Part shown: positions 11,152 through 21,540 of the stretch, in pieces
Layout of the letters: every line of letters starts with the position of its first letter
How positions within the stretch are numbered: the stretch's first letter is position 1
Assembly: GCF_014197015.1 (NCBI RefSeq)
Contig: NZ_JACIET010000002.1
Span: 1,548,016 to 1,612,015, forward strand
DNA: 64,000 bases
Reading direction: 5' to 3'
Source of the DNA: Niveibacterium umoris
GTDB lineage: Bacteria; Pseudomonadota; Gammaproteobacteria; Burkholderiales; Rhodocyclaceae
Program-made: the position numbers and the translations under genes
The notes under the pieces: generated by a model
Told to the model about the DNA's origin: nothing
Databases searched by the model: none
Seen by the model: only the letters and a program-made list of their open reading frames with translations

Positions 11152-11173
11152 CGTCCCCCGGTTTCAGTCATTC

Positions 11174-11210
11174 AACCCGGTACACTGGAGGGTTTTTCCC
11201 TCCCCGGTTT
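11174..11210 (+). promoter_or_regulatory. hairpin in the murG-murC gap
   Basis: GGAGGG (11187-11192) and CCCTCC (11198-11203) form a perfect six-base stem with a five-T loop. It is flanked by a second, imperfect pairing of aacccgg (11174-11180) with ccggttt (11204-11210). The structure ends six bases before the murC ATG, so it would hold or overlap the ribosome site region. The T residues are in the loop, not after the stem, so it is not a classic intrinsic terminator. Confidence 0.5.
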
Positions 11211-11215
11211 GCCTC

Positions 11216-12604
11216 ATGAAGCACAAGATCAAGCACATCCATTTCGTCGGCATCGGTGGTGCCGGCATGAGCGCCATTGCCGAGGTGCTGGCGAGCCAGG
11301 GCTACGCGGTCAGCGGATCCGATCTGGCCGACAACGCGACCACGCGTCGCCTCGCCGCGCTGGGCATCCGCGTGGTGCAGGGGCACGCACCGGAAAACGT
11401 GGTCGATGCCGACGCCATCGTCACCTCCACTGCCGTGCAGCGCGACAACCCGGAAGTACAGGCCGCCCGCGCCCGCCAGATCCCGGTCGTGCCGCGGGCG
11501 CAGATGCTGGCCGAATTGATGCGCCTGAAGCAGGGCATTGCGATCGCCGGCACCCACGGCAAGACCACGACTACCAGCCTGGTGGCGAGCGTGCTCGACG
11601 CAGGTGGTTTCGACCCGACCTTCGTGATCGGTGGGCGCCTCACCGCCGCGGGTGCGAACTCGCGTGTGGGCACGGGTGAATTCCTGGTCGCTGAGGCCGA
11701 TGAATCGGATGCCTCCTTCCTGATGCTGAGTCCGGTCATCTCTGTGGTCACCAACATCGACGCCGACCACATGGAAACCTACGGGCATGACTTTGCCCGG
11801 CTCAAGCACGCGTTTGTCGACTTCCTCAACCGCCTCGCGTTCTACGGCGTCGCGGTGCTGTGCGCAGACGACCCGCATGTGCGCGAGATCATGCCTTTCG
11901 TCTCGAAACAGATCATTCGTTACGGCCTTGCGGCCGATGCCCATGTGCGTGCCGAAAATGTACGTGCAGTGGGCGGGCAGATGCATTTCGACGTGGTGCG
12001 CCAGAACGGCACGACCGACCGCTTCCCGGTGACGCTGAACCTGCCCGGCATGCACAACGTGCTCAACGCGCTGGCGACGATCGCGGTGGCAACGGAAGTT
12101 GGCGTCCCGGACGAGGCCATCGCGCGCGGACTGGCCGAGTTCCAGGGCGTTGGCCGCCGCTTCCAGCGTTATGGCGAGATCGCGGCGAACGGTGGTGGCA
12201 CCTTCACGCTGATCGACGATTACGGGCACCACCCCGTCGAGATGGCCGCCACGCTGTCGGCCGCGCGCGGCGCATTCCCCGGCCGTCGTCTGGTGCTGGC
12301 CTTCCAGCCGCATCGCTTTACCCGCACCCGCGACTGTTTCGAAGACTTCGTGCGCGTGCTTGGCACGGTCGATGCTCTGTTGCTGGCGGATGTTTACGCC
12401 GCGGGCGAGGCGCCGCTGGTTGCCGCGGATGGTCGCTCGCTGGCGCGGGCCATCCGCGTTGCGGGCAAGGTCGAGCCACTGTTCGTCGAGGAGATCGGTG
12501 AAATGCCGGCACGCATCCTCGAAGTCGCGCGCGAGGGCGATGTGGTGATCACGATGGGCGCCGGTTCGATCGGCGGGATTCCGGGCAAGCTGGTGCAGGG
12601 GTAA
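11216..12604 (+). CDS. murC: UDP-N-acetylmuramate:L-alanine ligase MurC
   Basis: MurC adds the first amino acid, L-alanine, to UDP-MurNAc. From ATG 11216 the protein is 462 residues. It has the N-terminal nucleotide-binding [14 protein letters not shown], the ATP loop GTHGKTTTT from residue 112, the acidic EADESDASF, and the C-terminal DDYGHHPVE and FQPHRFTRT motifs. The frame is open for 27 codons upstream, but that part has no family character and covers the intergenic hairpin. ddl follows three bases later. murB, often next to murC, is not here. Confidence 0.97.
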   Translation: MKHKIKHIHFVGIGGAGMSAIAEVLASQGYAVSGSDLADNATTRRLAALGIRVVQGHAPENVVDADAIVTSTAVQRDNPEVQAARARQIPVVPRAQMLAELMRLKQGIAIAGTHGKTTTTSLVASVLDAGGFDPTFVIGGRLTAAGANSRVGTGEFLVAEADESDASFLMLSPVISVVTNIDADHMETYGHDFARLKHAFVDFLNRLAFYGVAVLCADDPHVREIMPFVSKQIIRYGLAADAHVRAENVRAVGGQMHFDVVRQNGTTDRFPVTLNLPGMHNVLNALATIAVATEVGVPDEAIARGLAEFQGVGRRFQRYGEIAANGGGTFTLIDDYGHHPVEMAATLSAARGAFPGRRLVLAFQPHRFTRTRDCFEDFVRVLGTVDALLLADVYAAGEAPLVAADGRSLARAIRVAGKVEPLFVEEIGEMPARILEVAREGDVVITMGAGSIGGIPGKLVQG

Positions 12605-12607
12605 GCG

Positions 12608-13528
12608 ATGAGTGACGTCATCCAATTTGGCAAGGTCGCGGTGATGATGGGCGGCAATTCTGCCGAACGCGAGATCTCGCTGATCTCCGGCAAGGCGGTG
12701 CTCGAAGCCCTGCGCTCGGAAGGCGTCGACGCGCACGCCTTCGACCCGGCGATCAACCCGATCTGGGATCTGCGCAAGGAAGGCTTCGACCGCGCCTTCA
12801 TGATCCTGCACGGACGCTTCGGAGAGGACGGCACCCTGCAGGGCGCGCTGGAAACGCTGGGCGTGCCCTACACGGGCAGCGGTGTGATGGCCTCGGCGAT
12901 TTCGATGGACAAGTGGCGCACCAAGCTGGTGTGGCTCGCCGCCGGCGTGCCGACACCGCGCTTCCGCATGCTCACGCCGGACACCGACTTTGCGGGCGTC
13001 ATTGCCGAGCTCGGTCTGCCACTGATCATCAAGCCGGCGCGCGAGGGTTCGTCGATCGGCGTGACGCGTGTCAACACGCCGGCCCAGTTCGCCGACGCCT
13101 TCGCGCTGGCCTACAGGCTCGATCCGCTGGTGATTGCCGAAGAATTCGTGGCCGGCCAGGAACTGACCGCCGCGGTGCTGGGTGATCGCGGACTGCCCCT
13201 GGTGCGCATCGAGGCGCCGGAAGGCAAGTACGACTACGAGAACAAGTACTTCACCGACGTGGTGCGCTATCACTGCCCGTCGGGTGTCCGCGCAGACACC
13301 GAGGACGCGATCCGCGCAGCGGCGCTTAAAGCCTTTCAGGTACTTGGCTGCCGGGGATGGGGGCGTGCCGACGTGATCCTGCGTAACGACGGCAGCTTCG
13401 CGTTCCTCGAAATGAACACCGCGCCCGGCATGACCTCGCACTCGCTTGTGCCGATCGCGGCGCGTGCGGCAGGCTTGTCGTTCGAGGATCTGTGCGTCGA
13501 AGTGCTCAAGGGAGCCGCACTTGGCTGA
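12608..13528 (+). CDS. ddl: D-alanine:D-alanine ligase Ddl
   Basis: Ddl makes the D-Ala-D-Ala dipeptide used by MurF. The 306 residues form an ATP-grasp enzyme of DdlB length. Visible motifs are VMMGGNSAEREISL near the N-terminus, LHGRFGEDGTLQG, PAREGSSIGV in the ATP-grasp, and the C-terminal FLEMNTAPGMT with the metal-binding Glu and Asn. Its placement between murC and ftsQ is typical of proteobacterial dcw clusters. The last eight bases overlap the proposed ftsQ start. Confidence 0.97.
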   Translation: MSDVIQFGKVAVMMGGNSAEREISLISGKAVLEALRSEGVDAHAFDPAINPIWDLRKEGFDRAFMILHGRFGEDGTLQGALETLGVPYTGSGVMASAISMDKWRTKLVWLAAGVPTPRFRMLTPDTDFAGVIAELGLPLIIKPAREGSSIGVTRVNTPAQFADAFALAYRLDPLVIAEEFVAGQELTAAVLGDRGLPLVRIEAPEGKYDYENKYFTDVVRYHCPSGVRADTEDAIRAAALKAFQVLGCRGWGRADVILRNDGSFAFLEMNTAPGMTSHSLVPIAARAAGLSFEDLCVEVLKGAALG

Positions 13529-14345
13529 GCATCAGCCCGCCTTCGGTCGAACCCAGGCCGGCGCGCGCCCAGCGCGTGCGGCGGTGGAGCCGCATGGCCT
13601 CTGGCATCGGCCGGACTGGATGAACGGCATGGCCGACGTGCTTTTGCTCGGCGCTTCGGTGGCGATCGGTTATGCGCTGATGCGGCTGGCACTCGCAATG
13701 CCGCTGTTCGGCTTTCGCGAAATTGTCGTGGTTTCGCCCCTGTCGCAAGTGACGACCGCGCAACTTGAATTCGCGGCGCGTTCCGGCCTTAAGGGCAATT
13801 TCTTCAGCGTCAGCCTCGACGAAGCGCGCGCCGCGTTCGAAAAGCTGCCGTGGGTGCGCCGCGCCGAAGTGCGCCGCGTGTGGCCCGCGACCCTCGAAGT
13901 GCGCCTCGAAGAACATGTCGCAACCGCGTACTGGCGCGCCGGGGACAACGGCGATACGCGATTGGTGAACCAGCAGGGCGAAGTATTCATTGCGGCGAGC
14001 AATGCGCGCATGCCGGTCTTTTCCGGGCCGGAGGGTAGCGCGCAACAGGTGCTGCAGCGCTATCGCGAATTCGCGGCGCTGCTCGCGCCCATAAATGCGG
14101 TGCCCGCCACACTCAACTTTTCGGCCCGGCAAGCCTGGCAATTGCGTCTCGAGGACGGTCTGGTGATCGAACTTGGACGCGAGCAGGGCAATACGCCCTT
14201 GACCGATCGACTTTCCCGATTCGTATCCGTCTGGCCGCAAGCACGCACCCGCATTGCAGCGCCCGTTTCGGTCGCCGACTTGCGTTACCCGGCCGGTTTC
14301 GCGGTGCAGCTTGTCGCGGCCTCCAGCAACAAGGCAAAACAATGA
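13521..14345 (+). CDS. ftsQ: Cell division protein FtsQ
   Basis: FtsQ is the bitopic scaffold of the FtsQLB complex. The C-terminal region has the POTRA-like pattern (FREIVV to ATLEVRLEEHVATAYWR) followed by the beta domain. One membrane segment lies after the WMNGMADVLLL stretch. No ATG stands near the true start: I chose TTG at 13521 (274 residues) because a good ribosome site (agggag) lies six bases before it and it overlaps ddl by eight bases. A GTG at 13584 and ATG at 13620 are alternatives, the latter leaving almost no cytoplasmic tail. Confidence 0.92.
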   Translation: MAEHQPAFGRTQAGARPARAAVEPHGLWHRPDWMNGMADVLLLGASVAIGYALMRLALAMPLFGFREIVVVSPLSQVTTAQLEFAARSGLKGNFFSVSLDEARAAFEKLPWVRRAEVRRVWPATLEVRLEEHVATAYWRAGDNGDTRLVNQQGEVFIAASNARMPVFSGPEGSAQQVLQRYREFAALLAPINAVPATLNFSARQAWQLRLEDGLVIELGREQGNTPLTDRLSRFVSVWPQARTRIAAPVSVADLRYPAGFAVQLVAASSNKAKQ

Positions 14346-15571
14346 GCAAGGAATACAAGGATCTGATCGTCGGGCTCGACATCGGCACCTCGAAAATCAC
14401 CGCGCTGGTAGCGGAGATGAAGCCAGACGGCCGCTTCGAGGTTGTCGGTGCCGCGTCCCAGGCCTCGAGCGGTCTGCGCAAGGGCGTGGTGGTCAATATC
14501 GAGGCCACGGTAGAGGCGATATCGAAGGTGGTGCAGGAGGTCGAAATGATGGCCAACTGCAAGATCCGCGACGTCTACACCGGTATCGCGGGTAGCCACA
14601 TCCGCAGCTTCAACTCGAACGGCATGACCCCGATCAAGGATCGCGAAGTCACACCGCTCGACGTCGAGCGCGTGATCGACACGGCCAAGGCGATGCCGCT
14701 GCCGGCCGACCAGCAGATCCTCCACATCCTGACCCAGGAATTCATCATCGACGGGCAGGATGGGGTGCGTGAGCCGATCGGCATGAGCGGCGTGCGCCTC
14801 GAAGTGAAGGTGCATATCGTGACCGGCGCGGTGTCTGCCGCGCAGAACCTGGTCAAGTGTGTGCGCCGCTGCGGGCTTGAGGTCAACGACCTGGTGTTGC
14901 AGCCGCTTGCATCAAGCTTTGCGACACTGACCGAAGATGAGAAAGAGCTCGGCGTGTGCCTGGTGGATATCGGTGGCGGGACGACGGACATTGCCGTCTT
15001 CACGCAGGGCGCGATCCGCCACACCGCTGTGATCCCCGTGGCGGGTGACCAGGTCACCAACGACATCGCGATGGCGCTGCGAACGCCGACCGCCGAGGCA
15101 GAAGAGATCAAGATCCGCTACGGCGTGGCACTGCCCGCGCTGGTCGACCCCGAAGCCATGATCGATGTGCCAAGCGTGGGCGAGCGCGCCGCGCGCAAGC
15201 TGACGCGGCAGGCGCTGGCCGATGTGATCGAGCCGCGCGTATCCGAATTGTTCGAACTGGTGCAGGCAGAACTGCGCCGCAGCGGCTACGAAGAGCTGCT
15301 GTCGTCGGGTCTGGTGCTTACGGGGGGCTCGGCGGTGCTGGCCGGTATCGTCGAACTCGGGGAAGAGATCTTCCACACACCGGTGCGGGTAGGGATTCCC
15401 CACTATCAGGGCAGCCTCGCCGACATGGTTTGCCATCCCCAATATGCGACCGCCATGGGGCTGCTTTTCGAAGCCGCCGCACAGCGGCGCAGGGGGCTTC
15501 ATGCGCGTGAATCGCGCAACATGAAGCAGTCATTTCAAAGGGTTATGGCCTGGTTTGCGCGCAATTTCTGA
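14342..15571 (+). CDS. ftsA: Cell division protein FtsA
   Basis: FtsA is an actin-like ATPase that tethers FtsZ to the membrane and recruits later division proteins. The 409 residues start with GLDIGTSKITALV (phosphate 1) and contain the 1C domain, CLVDIGGGTTDIAVF (phosphate 2) and GLVLTGGSAVLAG (adenosine loop). The C-terminal amphipathic membrane-targeting helix is visible as FQRVMAWFARNF. The ATG overlaps the ftsQ stop by four bases. A 160-base gap with its own promoter follows before ftsZ. Confidence 0.97.
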   Translation: MSKEYKDLIVGLDIGTSKITALVAEMKPDGRFEVVGAASQASSGLRKGVVVNIEATVEAISKVVQEVEMMANCKIRDVYTGIAGSHIRSFNSNGMTPIKDREVTPLDVERVIDTAKAMPLPADQQILHILTQEFIIDGQDGVREPIGMSGVRLEVKVHIVTGAVSAAQNLVKCVRRCGLEVNDLVLQPLASSFATLTEDEKELGVCLVDIGGGTTDIAVFTQGAIRHTAVIPVAGDQVTNDIAMALRTPTAEAEEIKIRYGVALPALVDPEAMIDVPSVGERAARKLTRQALADVIEPRVSELFELVQAELRRSGYEELLSSGLVLTGGSAVLAGIVELGEEIFHTPVRVGIPHYQGSLADMVCHPQYATAMGLLFEAAAQRRRGLHARESRNMKQSFQRVMAWFARNF

Positions 15572-15632
15572 CAGCGCGGAGCGAAGTATTTTGCGGCGCG
15601 CGTCCAATTTATGGCGTTGTACCGATATTTAG

Positions 15633-15660
15633 TTGTAAACTTTCAACGGCGTACTATATT
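15633..15660 (+). promoter_or_regulatory. sigma-70 type promoter for ftsZ
   Basis: TTGTAA at 15633-15638 and TATATT at 15655-15660 are separated by 16 bases in an AT-rich island inside an otherwise GC-rich cluster. The -10 matches five of six consensus bases and the -35 four of six. Transcription would start near 15667, giving an about 65-base leader. An extra promoter directly before ftsZ is known in other proteobacteria; this one is predicted from sequence only. Confidence 0.65.
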
Positions 15661-15661
15661 T

Positions 15662-15701
15662 AGGTGGTTGTTAAATTCCCCGACAGCGGGGTTGACCACC
15701 T
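15662..15701 (+). promoter_or_regulatory. hairpin in the ftsZ leader
   Basis: AGGTGGT (15662-15668) pairs with ACCACCT (15695-15701), and inside it CCCCG (15678-15682) pairs with CGGGG (15687-15691) around an acag loop. The structure begins at the predicted start of the ftsZ transcript and ends 16 bases before the AGGAGG ribosome site at 15718-15723. No T run follows, so it is more likely an mRNA stability or control element, or an operator, than a terminator. Confidence 0.5.
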
Positions 15702-15731
15702 GCGCCAGGGCTGAATCAGGAGGCTAGGCAG

Positions 15732-16871
15732 ATGTTCGAGATCAGGGAAAAGGAAGCCACCGGCACCGTCATCAAAGTGATTGGCATTGGTGGTGCGGGC
15801 GGAAACGCCATCGATCACATGATCCGTGAAGGGGTCAAAGGGGTCGAGTTCGTGTGCGCAAACACCGACGCCCAGGCTCTCAAGCGCAGCAGCGCAGCCA
15901 CCAAGATCCAGCTCGGCGATTCAGGGCTCGGCGCAGGTGCGAAGCCGGAAGCGGGCCGCACGGCCGCGCTCGATGCACGTGATCGCATCGCAGACGCGCT
16001 GACCGGCGCCCATATGGCCTTCATCACCGCCGGCATGGGCGGTGGCACCGGCACCGGCGCAGCCCCGGTCGTCGCCGAGGTGGCCCGTGAAATGGGCGTG
16101 CTGACCGTCGCTGTCGTCACCAAGCCTTTCGATTTCGAAAACCGCGGCCGCGTCGCCGACAGCGGTATCGAAGAACTCGCCAAGCACGTCGACTCCCTGA
16201 TCGTCGTGCTGAACGACAAGCTGATGGAAGTCCATGGCGACGACGCGAGTGTCGAAGAGTGCTTCCGCTCGGCCGACAACGTGCTGCGCAATGCAGTAGG
16301 TGGTATCGCCGAGATCATCAACATCCCGGGTCTGGTGAACGTCGACTTCCAGGACGTCCGCACGGTGATGGCCGAAATGGGCCGCGCGATGATGGGCTCG
16401 GCCGAAGCTGCCGGCATTGATCGCGCACGTATTGCAGCCGAACAGGCTGCGTGCTGCCCGCTGCTCGAAGGTGTCGAACTCTCCGGCGCACGCGGCGTGC
16501 TTATCAATATCTCTGCCAGCCGCTCGCTGAAGATGAGCGAAGTCCGGGAGGCGGTAAATACCGTGCGCGCCTTCGCGCATGCCGATGCCTTCGTGATCTA
16601 CGGCACCGTCTTCGACGAGGCCATGGAAGACCGCATCCGCGTCACGGTTGTTGCGACAGGGTTGGGCGTGGCGAAAGCCGCCGCACAAAAACCGCCGATG
16701 CATGTGATCCGGACCGGTACCGACAACGTCGGGATCGAAGTGAACTATGCCGATCTCGAGCAGCCCGCAGTGATTCGTCGCCAGCACCGCCGTTCGACCG
16801 TCGAAGCGATGAGTGCCAACGGTTTCGGCACCCTGGATATCCCGGCCTTCCTGCGCAAACAGGCGGACTGA
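15732..16871 (+). CDS. ftsZ: Cell division protein FtsZ
   Basis: FtsZ is the tubulin-like GTPase that forms the division ring. The 379 residues contain the GTP-binding tubulin signature GGGTGTGA at 103-110, the N-terminal IGIGGAGGNA loop, and the T7-loop region around NVDFQDVRTVM. The conserved C-terminal peptide that binds FtsA and ZipA is present as LDIPAFLRKQAD. The linker before it is short. AGGAGG at 15718-15723 is a strong ribosome site eight bases from the ATG. It has a dedicated promoter and is followed by a terminator. Confidence 0.98.
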   Translation: MFEIREKEATGTVIKVIGIGGAGGNAIDHMIREGVKGVEFVCANTDAQALKRSSAATKIQLGDSGLGAGAKPEAGRTAALDARDRIADALTGAHMAFITAGMGGGTGTGAAPVVAEVAREMGVLTVAVVTKPFDFENRGRVADSGIEELAKHVDSLIVVLNDKLMEVHGDDASVEECFRSADNVLRNAVGGIAEIINIPGLVNVDFQDVRTVMAEMGRAMMGSAEAAGIDRARIAAEQAACCPLLEGVELSGARGVLINISASRSLKMSEVREAVNTVRAFAHADAFVIYGTVFDEAMEDRIRVTVVATGLGVAKAAAQKPPMHVIRTGTDNVGIEVNYADLEQPAVIRRQHRRSTVEAMSANGFGTLDIPAFLRKQAD

Positions 16872-16891
16872 GCCTTCCGGATTCAGGCCAA

Positions 16892-16920
16892 ACGCCCCGC
16901 AGGACGGGGCGTTTTTCTTT
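16892..16920 (+). terminator. intrinsic terminator after ftsZ
   Basis: ACGCCCC (16892-16898) and GGGGCGT (16906-16912) form a seven-base stem, followed by a T-rich tract (tttttcttt). It lies 20 bases after the ftsZ stop and separates ftsZ from lpxC. Confidence 0.9.
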
Positions 16921-17027
16921 GCGGTGCCCGACTCAGCGGCCTATCCTGATCATAGCCAGCGCCAATCGTGCGCCGATGTTGGCGTGGTAAAATCCTTATC
17001 AATCAATCTCTTGCGGAAGGTCTGTCC

Positions 17028-17945
17028 ATGCTCAGACAACGTACGCTGAAGACCATCGTCACAGCGACCGGTGTTGGCCTGCATAGCGGAATCAAGGTCA
17101 CGCTCAGCCTGCGCCCCGCAGCGCCGGATACCGGTATCGTGTTTCGCCGCGTCGACCTCGATCCGCCGGTAGATCTTCCGGCGTCGCCTTATTCGGTGGT
17201 GGATACGCGACTTTGCTCCGGCCTGCAGCAGGGCGAGGCAAAGATCGGAACGGTCGAGCATCTGATGTCCGCGCTGGCGGGGCTCGGTGTCGACAATGCC
17301 TACATTGATGTGGATGGTCCCGAGATTCCGATTCTCGATGGATCGGCGGCGCCCTTTGTGTTCCTGATCCAGTCGGCGGGCATCGAGGATCAAGCTGCGC
17401 CCAAGCGTTTTCTGCGGGTGCGCAAGCCGGTCGAAGTGCGCGAAGGCGACAAATGGGTTCGTCTTGAGCCCTACGATGGATATCGGCTCTCTTTCTCGAT
17501 CCAGTTCAATCATCCGGCGATCGATCGCACCGGTACCGAAGTGGCCGTGGACTTTGCGCGCCAGTCCTATGTCCGTGAAATCTCGCGGGCGCGTACGTTC
17601 GGATTCATGCATGAGGTCGAATACATGCGCGATGCGGGCCTCGCGCGAGGCGGCAGTCTGGATAACGCGATAGTGATGGACGAATACCGCGTGCTCAACG
17701 CGGACGGGCTCCGCTACGCCGATGAGTTCGTCAAGCACAAGGTGCTCGACGCCATCGGGGATCTCTACCTGGCCGGGCATCCGCTGCTCGCGGCCTACTC
17801 GGCGCACAAGTCCGGCCACGCGCTCAACAACCAGGTGCTGCGGGCATTGCTTGAAGACAAGACGGCCTGGGATATCGTGAGTTTCGAGCGCGACGAAGAC
17901 GTGCCGGCCACGCTGCGCAACGCCTTCGAGTTGCATCCGGCCTGA
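17028..17945 (+). CDS. lpxC: UDP-3-O-acyl-N-acetylglucosamine deacetylase LpxC
   Basis: LpxC removes the acetyl group from UDP-3-O-acyl-GlcNAc, the committed step of lipid A synthesis. From ATG 17028 it has 305 residues, the usual size. The zinc ligands and catalytic histidine line up with the Escherichia coli enzyme: H78 in TVEHLM, H237 and D241 in [10 protein letters not shown], and H264 in SGHALNN. The frame extends 20 codons upstream, but a ggaagg ribosome site and the family N-terminus favour 17028. A TAAAAT at 16988-16993 may be part of its promoter. Confidence 0.97.
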   Translation: MLRQRTLKTIVTATGVGLHSGIKVTLSLRPAAPDTGIVFRRVDLDPPVDLPASPYSVVDTRLCSGLQQGEAKIGTVEHLMSALAGLGVDNAYIDVDGPEIPILDGSAAPFVFLIQSAGIEDQAAPKRFLRVRKPVEVREGDKWVRLEPYDGYRLSFSIQFNHPAIDRTGTEVAVDFARQSYVREISRARTFGFMHEVEYMRDAGLARGGSLDNAIVMDEYRVLNADGLRYADEFVKHKVLDAIGDLYLAGHPLLAAYSAHKSGHALNNQVLRALLEDKTAWDIVSFERDEDVPATLRNAFELHPA

Positions 17946-17963
17946 CGCCGAGGGGCCTGCGAC

Positions 17964-18152
17964 ATGCTGCTGATGCGTGTCGTTTTCCTGCTCGTTGGCA
18001 TCGGCTGTGTCGCGAGCGTGCTTGCCTGGCTTTTGACAAGCAACAGGCGCTACCTTGTTGTCGCGAAGAAGCTGGCGCAGTTTGCTGTGGTGGCCGCCCT
18101 CGTATTTCTCGGCCTGCTCCTGCTGGAGCGCGCTTTGGTTCCGGTGCTTTAA
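17964..18152 (+). CDS. small two-helix membrane protein, unknown function
   Basis: This 62-residue reading frame begins 18 bases after lpxC and is made of two hydrophobic segments (about residues 4-24 and 38-60). A short basic link, SNRRYLVVAKK, joins them. It has no domain I recognise. Its stop codon directly abuts the stop of the minus-strand DUF721 gene, leaving no gap. The clean fit in that space and the membrane-like composition support a real gene, probably co-transcribed with lpxC. A second ATG at 17973 is an alternative start. Confidence 0.65.
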   Translation: MLLMRVVFLLVGIGCVASVLAWLLTSNRRYLVVAKKLAQFAVVAALVFLGLLLLERALVPVL

Positions 18153-18620
18153 TCAGCTGCCGCGGCGCCGCGCGGCGCGCTCGATCAGGCGCGCAAGCGG
18201 CCCGGCCAAGGGCGAGCGTTCGGGGAGGCTGTCACGCAGGGTTTCCAGTCCCGCCAGCACGCCGCCGTCGATTTCCCTCACGGTTTGTGGGGCCTGTGCC
18301 GTGCTGCGTTTTGGCAGGCGAACGCGGACGCGGATTTCCTTGACTGCGGCGCCCTGGCTCCAGAGGCCTTCCTGGATGCGCGGCACCAGCATCTTGAGGC
18401 GTGCTGCCACCGATGCATTCTGGACGTGCAGCGCCAACACCTCCTGTTCGAGGTTCGCGACCGCGACCGCTCCCTGCAGATAGTCGGGTAGCAGAAGATC
18501 CAGCTGACGCTGGAGCCGGGTCAGCAGGCGGGCGTGTTCCTGTAGGCGTGCAAGCGGCGAATCCCCGCTGCCGACAAAGGTGCCGAGCGGGCGAGCGTAG
18601 TTGCGACGCGGGCCGTTCAT
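18153..18620 (-). CDS. DUF721 / DciA-like protein
   Basis: The predicted 155-residue protein fits the DUF721 group, which includes DciA, the loader of the replicative helicase in bacteria lacking DnaC. The N-terminal half has the helical LARLQEHARLLTRLQRQLDLLLP stretch (spread over residues 22-45) and the hydrophobic core LALHVQNASVAARLKMLVP typical of the KH-like fold. I chose ATG at 18620 (MNGPRR); starts at 18659 and 18692 are possible but would push into the secA promoter region. It is divergent from secA, an arrangement common in betaproteobacteria. Family membership is judged by eye. Confidence 0.75.
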   Translation of the reverse strand: MNGPRRNYARPLGTFVGSGDSPLARLQEHARLLTRLQRQLDLLLPDYLQGAVAVANLEQEVLALHVQNASVAARLKMLVPRIQEGLWSQGAAVKEIRVRVRLPKRSTAQAPQTVREIDGGVLAGLETLRDSLPERSPLAGPLARLIERAARRRGS

Positions 18621-18697
18621 GCGAAAACCGCCCCCAGCCGGGGGGGCTGCAGGCGCCATGATAGAATCGCCACTTTTATGCCTGACCCCCATCTAAC

Positions 18698-21427
<2,730 letters not shown>

Positions 21428-21447
21428 GCCTCGACAGTCCCCGCAAG

Positions 21448-21472
21448 ACGCCGGCGCAAGCCGGCGTTTTCA
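21448..21472 (+). terminator. intrinsic terminator after secA
   Basis: ACGCCGGC (21448-21455) pairs with GCCGGCGT (21460-21467) around a gcaa tetraloop and is followed by tttcattt. It lies 20 bases after the secA stop. Confidence 0.9.
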
Positions 21473-21540
21473 TTTGCGGCACTACAGAATCCGGGTACGA
21501 CGGCCGTTAACGCTCACAGACACCACCGGAGCCGTTTGCC

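Noticed and set aside
11168..13441. 757-codon open frame on the minus strand
   Set aside because: It lies wholly opposite murC and ddl. Its translation is rich in Arg, His and Gln with no domain character, as expected from the mirror frame of GC-rich genes.
13446..13520. upstream extension of ftsQ to the first open codon
   Set aside because: It would lie within ddl, and the extra residues are the shifted frame of ddl; the TTG with a ribosome site at 13521 fits better.
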